A stretch of 6,865 nt of DNA from an uncultured Flammeovirgaceae bacterium. GTDB taxonomy: Bacteria; Bacteroidota; Bacteroidia; Cytophagales; Cyclobacteriaceae. A program made the position numbers and the translations under genes. The notes below the pieces were generated by a model. That model did not search any database and was not told the DNA's origin. It saw only the letters and a program-made list of their open reading frames with translations. Below, piece by piece: positions 6,347 to 6,865 of the stretch (within the stretch, counting starts at the first letter, position 1; every line of letters starts with the position of its first letter). Where the stretch lies: positions 1 to 6,865 of the forward strand of contig CAKZPJ010000579.1 of assembly GCA_937138955.1 (NCBI GenBank). Direction: 5' to 3'.

Positions 6347-6476
6347 CGAAAGTACAGGTGTAGGTTGTGACTTGTAAAGTACACCGATTGCACCTAAAAT
6401 GCAAGGTTAGTCAGGTGTTGTGGTATTAGAGTTCTAAGTGTTATGGTCCTGAAACTTATATTCACTATAACACATA
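6347..6476. promoter_or_regulatory. Leader of the phosphatidyltransferase gene with repeats
   Basis: This 130-bp gap lies between two minus-strand genes. An inverted repeat, GTGTTAT (6438-6444) and ATAACAC (6467-6473), directly follows the ABC permease stop and may be a weak terminator without a T-run. Nearer the phosphatidyltransferase start, AAAGTACA occurs twice in direct orientation (6349-6356 and 6376-6383), and GGTGTA (6357-6362) is repeated inverted as TACACC (6380-6385). No clear promoter consensus was found. Confidence 0.3.
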
Positions 6477-6865
6477 TCACACCTCTCTTCTCAGAATCTC
6501 CAGTGGCGGGTTATTGACGATACTACGGCTATTGGCTAGCCCGATTAGTACGGTTAATCCGGTAATGGATAAATATACCAGTAGTACTACTAGTAATGAA
6601 GGGGTAAAAGGAGTATCAAAACTGTACTGCGCTAATAACCAACCTCCTAGCAGGGCAATCCCGATTCCAGCTAATGAAGCTAGACTGCCTAGAAAAAAGT
6701 ACTCCAGCACATTAATTCCAAAGATTTGCTTGCGAGTCGCACCGATAGTACGTAATAGTACACTCTCTTGAATGCGCTGGTACTTACTGATAATCACTGA
6801 GCCGATCAGTACAATGATACCAGTGATGATACTGAAGAAGGCCATGAAGCGAATAACGAAGGCGA
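6477..6865 (-). CDS. FtsX-like ABC transporter permease, C-terminal part
   Basis: Only the last 128 or so codons are present; the reading frame stays open through the right edge, so the Met at 6843-6845 is internal rather than the start. The fragment shows a membrane segment (FSIITGIIVLIGSVI), then the cytoplasmic loop with ESVLLRTIGATRKQI, which is the hallmark of FtsX/MacB-type permeases, then two more membrane segments and a closing PPLEILRREV. The style is closest to the YbbP-like permeases, which work with an ABC ATPase on lipids or lipoproteins, but the subfamily is tentative. It runs in the same direction as the phosphatidyltransferase gene and ends 130 bp before it, so co-transcription is possible but not shown. 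Confidence 0.85.
   Translation of the reverse strand, partial: AFVIRFMAFFSIITGIIVLIGSVIISKYQRIQESVLLRTIGATRKQIFGINVLEYFFLGSLASLAGIGIALLGGWLLAQYSFDTPFTPSLLVVLLVYLSITGLTVLIGLANSRSIVNNPPLEILRREV

Noticed and set aside
6141..6404. Two 66-codon open frames, one on each strand
   Set aside because: Both overlap the start of the phosphatidyltransferase gene, whose motifs are clear, and neither resembles a known protein.
6514..6771. An 85-codon plus-strand open frame
   Set aside because: It is antisense to the FtsX-like permease, which has a recognisable hallmark loop and membrane segments.

Overview
The window reads like a chromosomal segment of a Bacteroidota bacterium, probably Cytophagia-like; that rank is a guess. 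The pointers are A/T-rich start regions with little or no Shine-Dalgarno sequence, one clear match to the Bacteroidota -7 promoter element TAnnTTTG, and proteins of a style common in that phylum. No rRNA, tRNA, CRISPR array, insertion sequence or phage gene was seen.

Left part (1-1811): a kynureninase gene, cut by the left edge, runs leftward. It is divergent from an SDR-fold protein gene running rightward. Kynureninase is the tryptophan-degradation enzyme that makes anthranilate or 3-hydroxyanthranilate. The SDR protein keeps the cofactor fold but has replaced the catalytic Tyr and Lys. A 204-bp region carrying an inverted repeat separates the two starts. A hairpin between convergent gene ends closes this part.

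Middle (1885-3369): an unrecognised three-helix membrane protein on the minus strand has a cytoplasmic-type tail containing what may be a degraded zinc ribbon. Upstream of it lies a 744-bp stretch without a convincing gene. That stretch contains a perfect 14-bp inverted repeat enclosing 363 bp, with a possible promoter inside. It could be an invertible or mobile DNA segment just upstream of the next operon.

Right part (3370-6346): a tightly packed plus-strand operon encodes a PTPS/QueD-fold protein lacking the usual catalytic residues, a family-4-type glycosyltransferase (starting in a TAATG stop/start overlap) and a class I methyltransferase (11-nt overlap). The operon meets, tail to tail with an 11-bp overlap, a CDP-alcohol phosphatidyltransferase with a perfect catalytic motif. 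Together these suggest a modified small molecule, possibly pterin-like, that is glycosylated, methylated and perhaps joined to a lipid. The product is unknown, and this is the best candidate here for an undescribed pathway. The right edge cuts a minus-strand FtsX-like ABC transporter permease.
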